Positions 63,451 through 64,000 of a stretch of DNA of 64,000 nucleotides are shown piece by piece; positions within the stretch are counted from its first letter, which is position 1; each line of letters begins with the position of its first letter. Made by a program: the position numbers and the translations under genes. Source of the DNA: Microcoleus sp. EPA2 (GTDB lineage Bacteria > Cyanobacteriota > Cyanobacteriia > Cyanobacteriales > Microcoleaceae). Below the pieces are notes generated by a model that was not told the DNA's origin, searched no databases, and was given only the letters and a program-made list of their open reading frames with translations. Location: positions 34,057-98,056 of the forward strand of contig JAHRFD010000024.1 of NCBI GenBank assembly GCA_020882975.1, given 5' to 3'.

Positions 63451-63615
63451 GGCGGTTGAAACCGCGTTTACACAAACGAAGAAACCCGGCGGTTGAAACC
63501 GCATCTACACAAACAATGTCCGCCTGCGCGGACTAAGCAACCAGGCTTAAATCTCCTGTTTATCTCTTAGTCTGCGGAGGCAGACTTCGTTTGTGTAGCC
63601 GCGGTTTTAACCGCC
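63451..63615. repeat. Three copies of the GGCGGTTGAAACCGC element
   Basis: Copy A lies at 63451-63480 (truncated), B at 63488-63536, and C, inverted, at 63566-63615. Each has the hairpin GGCGGTTGAAACCGC, then TACACAAACGAAG, and, when complete, a second hairpin TCCGCCTGCGCGGACTAAG. A fourth copy, D, is at 22711-22762. Copy C overlaps the end of the GT2 coding sequence. Confidence 0.9.
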
Positions 63616-64000
63616 GAATCACTCTCTGGGTGCGACAACTTAGCCTCGGTTTCTGCCACATTCAACTGGCCCCCACAACAACGCAACTCGTAAAGTTTTG
63701 CATTAATTTGATACTCATACTGACTCAATAACCTTGCATAAATATAGCCAGCTTTTCCATCCAAAAAGCCGAGCTGAATAAAGTAAAATAAAATAAATCT
63801 TAGCATTGGTTTCAAAGGCAGCCGCACCCAAACTTTTTTGAGAAATCGCTTACGCTGCACTGCATCTCCAAATAAATTGGCACCAATAGTGCCGCTGTCG
63901 TCTCGCCCTTCAATAATATTGTAATAAACACGAGCTTCCCAATTAGAATAGCGGTTGTGCCTTTCTATCCAATGAAATAAATCGCGGTAATCCTCGTGAA
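63567..64000 (-). CDS. Glycosyltransferase family 2, C-terminal part (5' end outside window)
   Basis: The open frame continues past the right edge and stops at TAA 63569-63567. It contains DLFHWIERHNRYSNWEARVY, NLFGDAVQRKRFLKKVWVRL, PLKPMLRFILFYFIQLGFLD and YARLLSQYEYQINAKLYELR. This is the typical C-terminus of WaaE/KdtX-like GT2 enzymes, where a short hydrophobic segment follows the catalytic domain. The last ~16 residues (DSAVKTAATQTKSASAD) and the stop are encoded by a dispersed palindromic repeat, so the original stop has been replaced. The catalytic DxD domain is outside the window. Confidence 0.85.
   Translation of the reverse strand, partial: HEDYRDLFHWIERHNRYSNWEARVYYNIIEGRDDSGTIGANLFGDAVQRKRFLKKVWVRLPLKPMLRFILFYFIQLGFLDGKAGYIYARLLSQYEYQINAKLYELRCCGGQLNVAETEAKLSHPESDSAVKTAATQTKSASAD

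Larger units (their letters stand above)
62711..63566. other. 856-bp repeat-rich intergenic region
   Basis: No intact gene was seen. It holds two AGAAACCGGGTTTTT copies (62768-62782, 62983-62997), a compound palindrome (62806-62940), a GGGCGGGTT direct-repeat pair, a remnant of a TPR/CHAT-type gene (63345-63429) and copies of the GGCGGTTGAAACCGC element. This is the most repeat-dense stretch of the window. Confidence 0.85.

Noticed and set aside
63451-63615. Possible CRISPR array from recurring GGTTGAAACCGC units
   Set aside because: Only three copies, unequal spacing and mixed orientation, no unique spacers of constant size and no cas genes. They are dispersed palindromic repeats.

Overview
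The window looks like a chromosomal segment of a filamentous, Oscillatoriales-type cyanobacterium, perhaps Microcoleus- or Oscillatoria-like. That placement is my inference. It rests on very frequent CGATCG/GCGATCGC (HIP1-like) motifs, a stand-alone PCP-reductase-domain protein, DevBCA-type exporter genes, large GAF/PAS hybrid kinases, and families of short palindromic, heptanucleotide and MITE-like repeats. No CRISPR array or rRNA was seen; there is one tRNA (Gly, TCC).

Layout. 1-2000: the 3' end of a TonB-like gene with tandem proline-rich repeats, tRNA-Gly with a terminator and a helically phased repeat array, and an internally deleted IS4-type element. 2071-9921: a GAF/PAS hybrid kinase, a PfkB-type (heptose kinase-like) sugar kinase, a REC protein and lipA. 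9922-13128: a candidate structured RNA before a 48-codon membrane protein gene, a sugar ABC permease, a GNAT enzyme and purN. 13335-16974: a c-di-GMP block (GGDEF protein, REC-EAL phosphodiesterase, NarL-type regulator). 17453-23879: an exopolysaccharide block (GT4, Wzy/ligase-like membrane protein, WecB/TagA/CpsF-type GT26, a second GT4, a methyltransferase).

24031-37770: an AlkB-like dioxygenase, a 1031-residue membrane-anchored repeat protein, a CHASE4 hybrid kinase with two receivers and an Hpt, a small ORF abutting a secreted four-Cys protein, tpiA, a PCP-reductase-like protein, a TnpB remnant cut by a palindromic element, and ftsH. 38323-50324: a five-gene glycan operon with short spacings or overlaps, ending in a 2270-residue protein that carries four different glycosyltransferase modules and four copies of an unrecognised ~105-residue module. 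This is the most unusual object in the window.

50477-64000: a CNNM-type protein lacking its CBS pair, a conserved membrane protein, a BrkB-family protein, a tyrosine-recombinase-like core-binding domain fused to a lambda-endolysin-like (GH104) domain, a devBCA operon divergent from a TetR gene with two operator-like palindromes between them, an MscS channel with a cyclic-nucleotide-binding domain, a WcaF-like acetyltransferase, a CDF transporter, a repeat-rich region with a remnant of a TPR/CHAT-type gene, and the 3' end of a GT2 gene whose stop codon lies inside a dispersed repeat.

Taken together, surface glycan synthesis (17453-23879, 38323-50324, 61194-61871 and 63567-64000), second-messenger control and envelope export or stress functions dominate. 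All functions are read from sequence motifs; no database search was possible.
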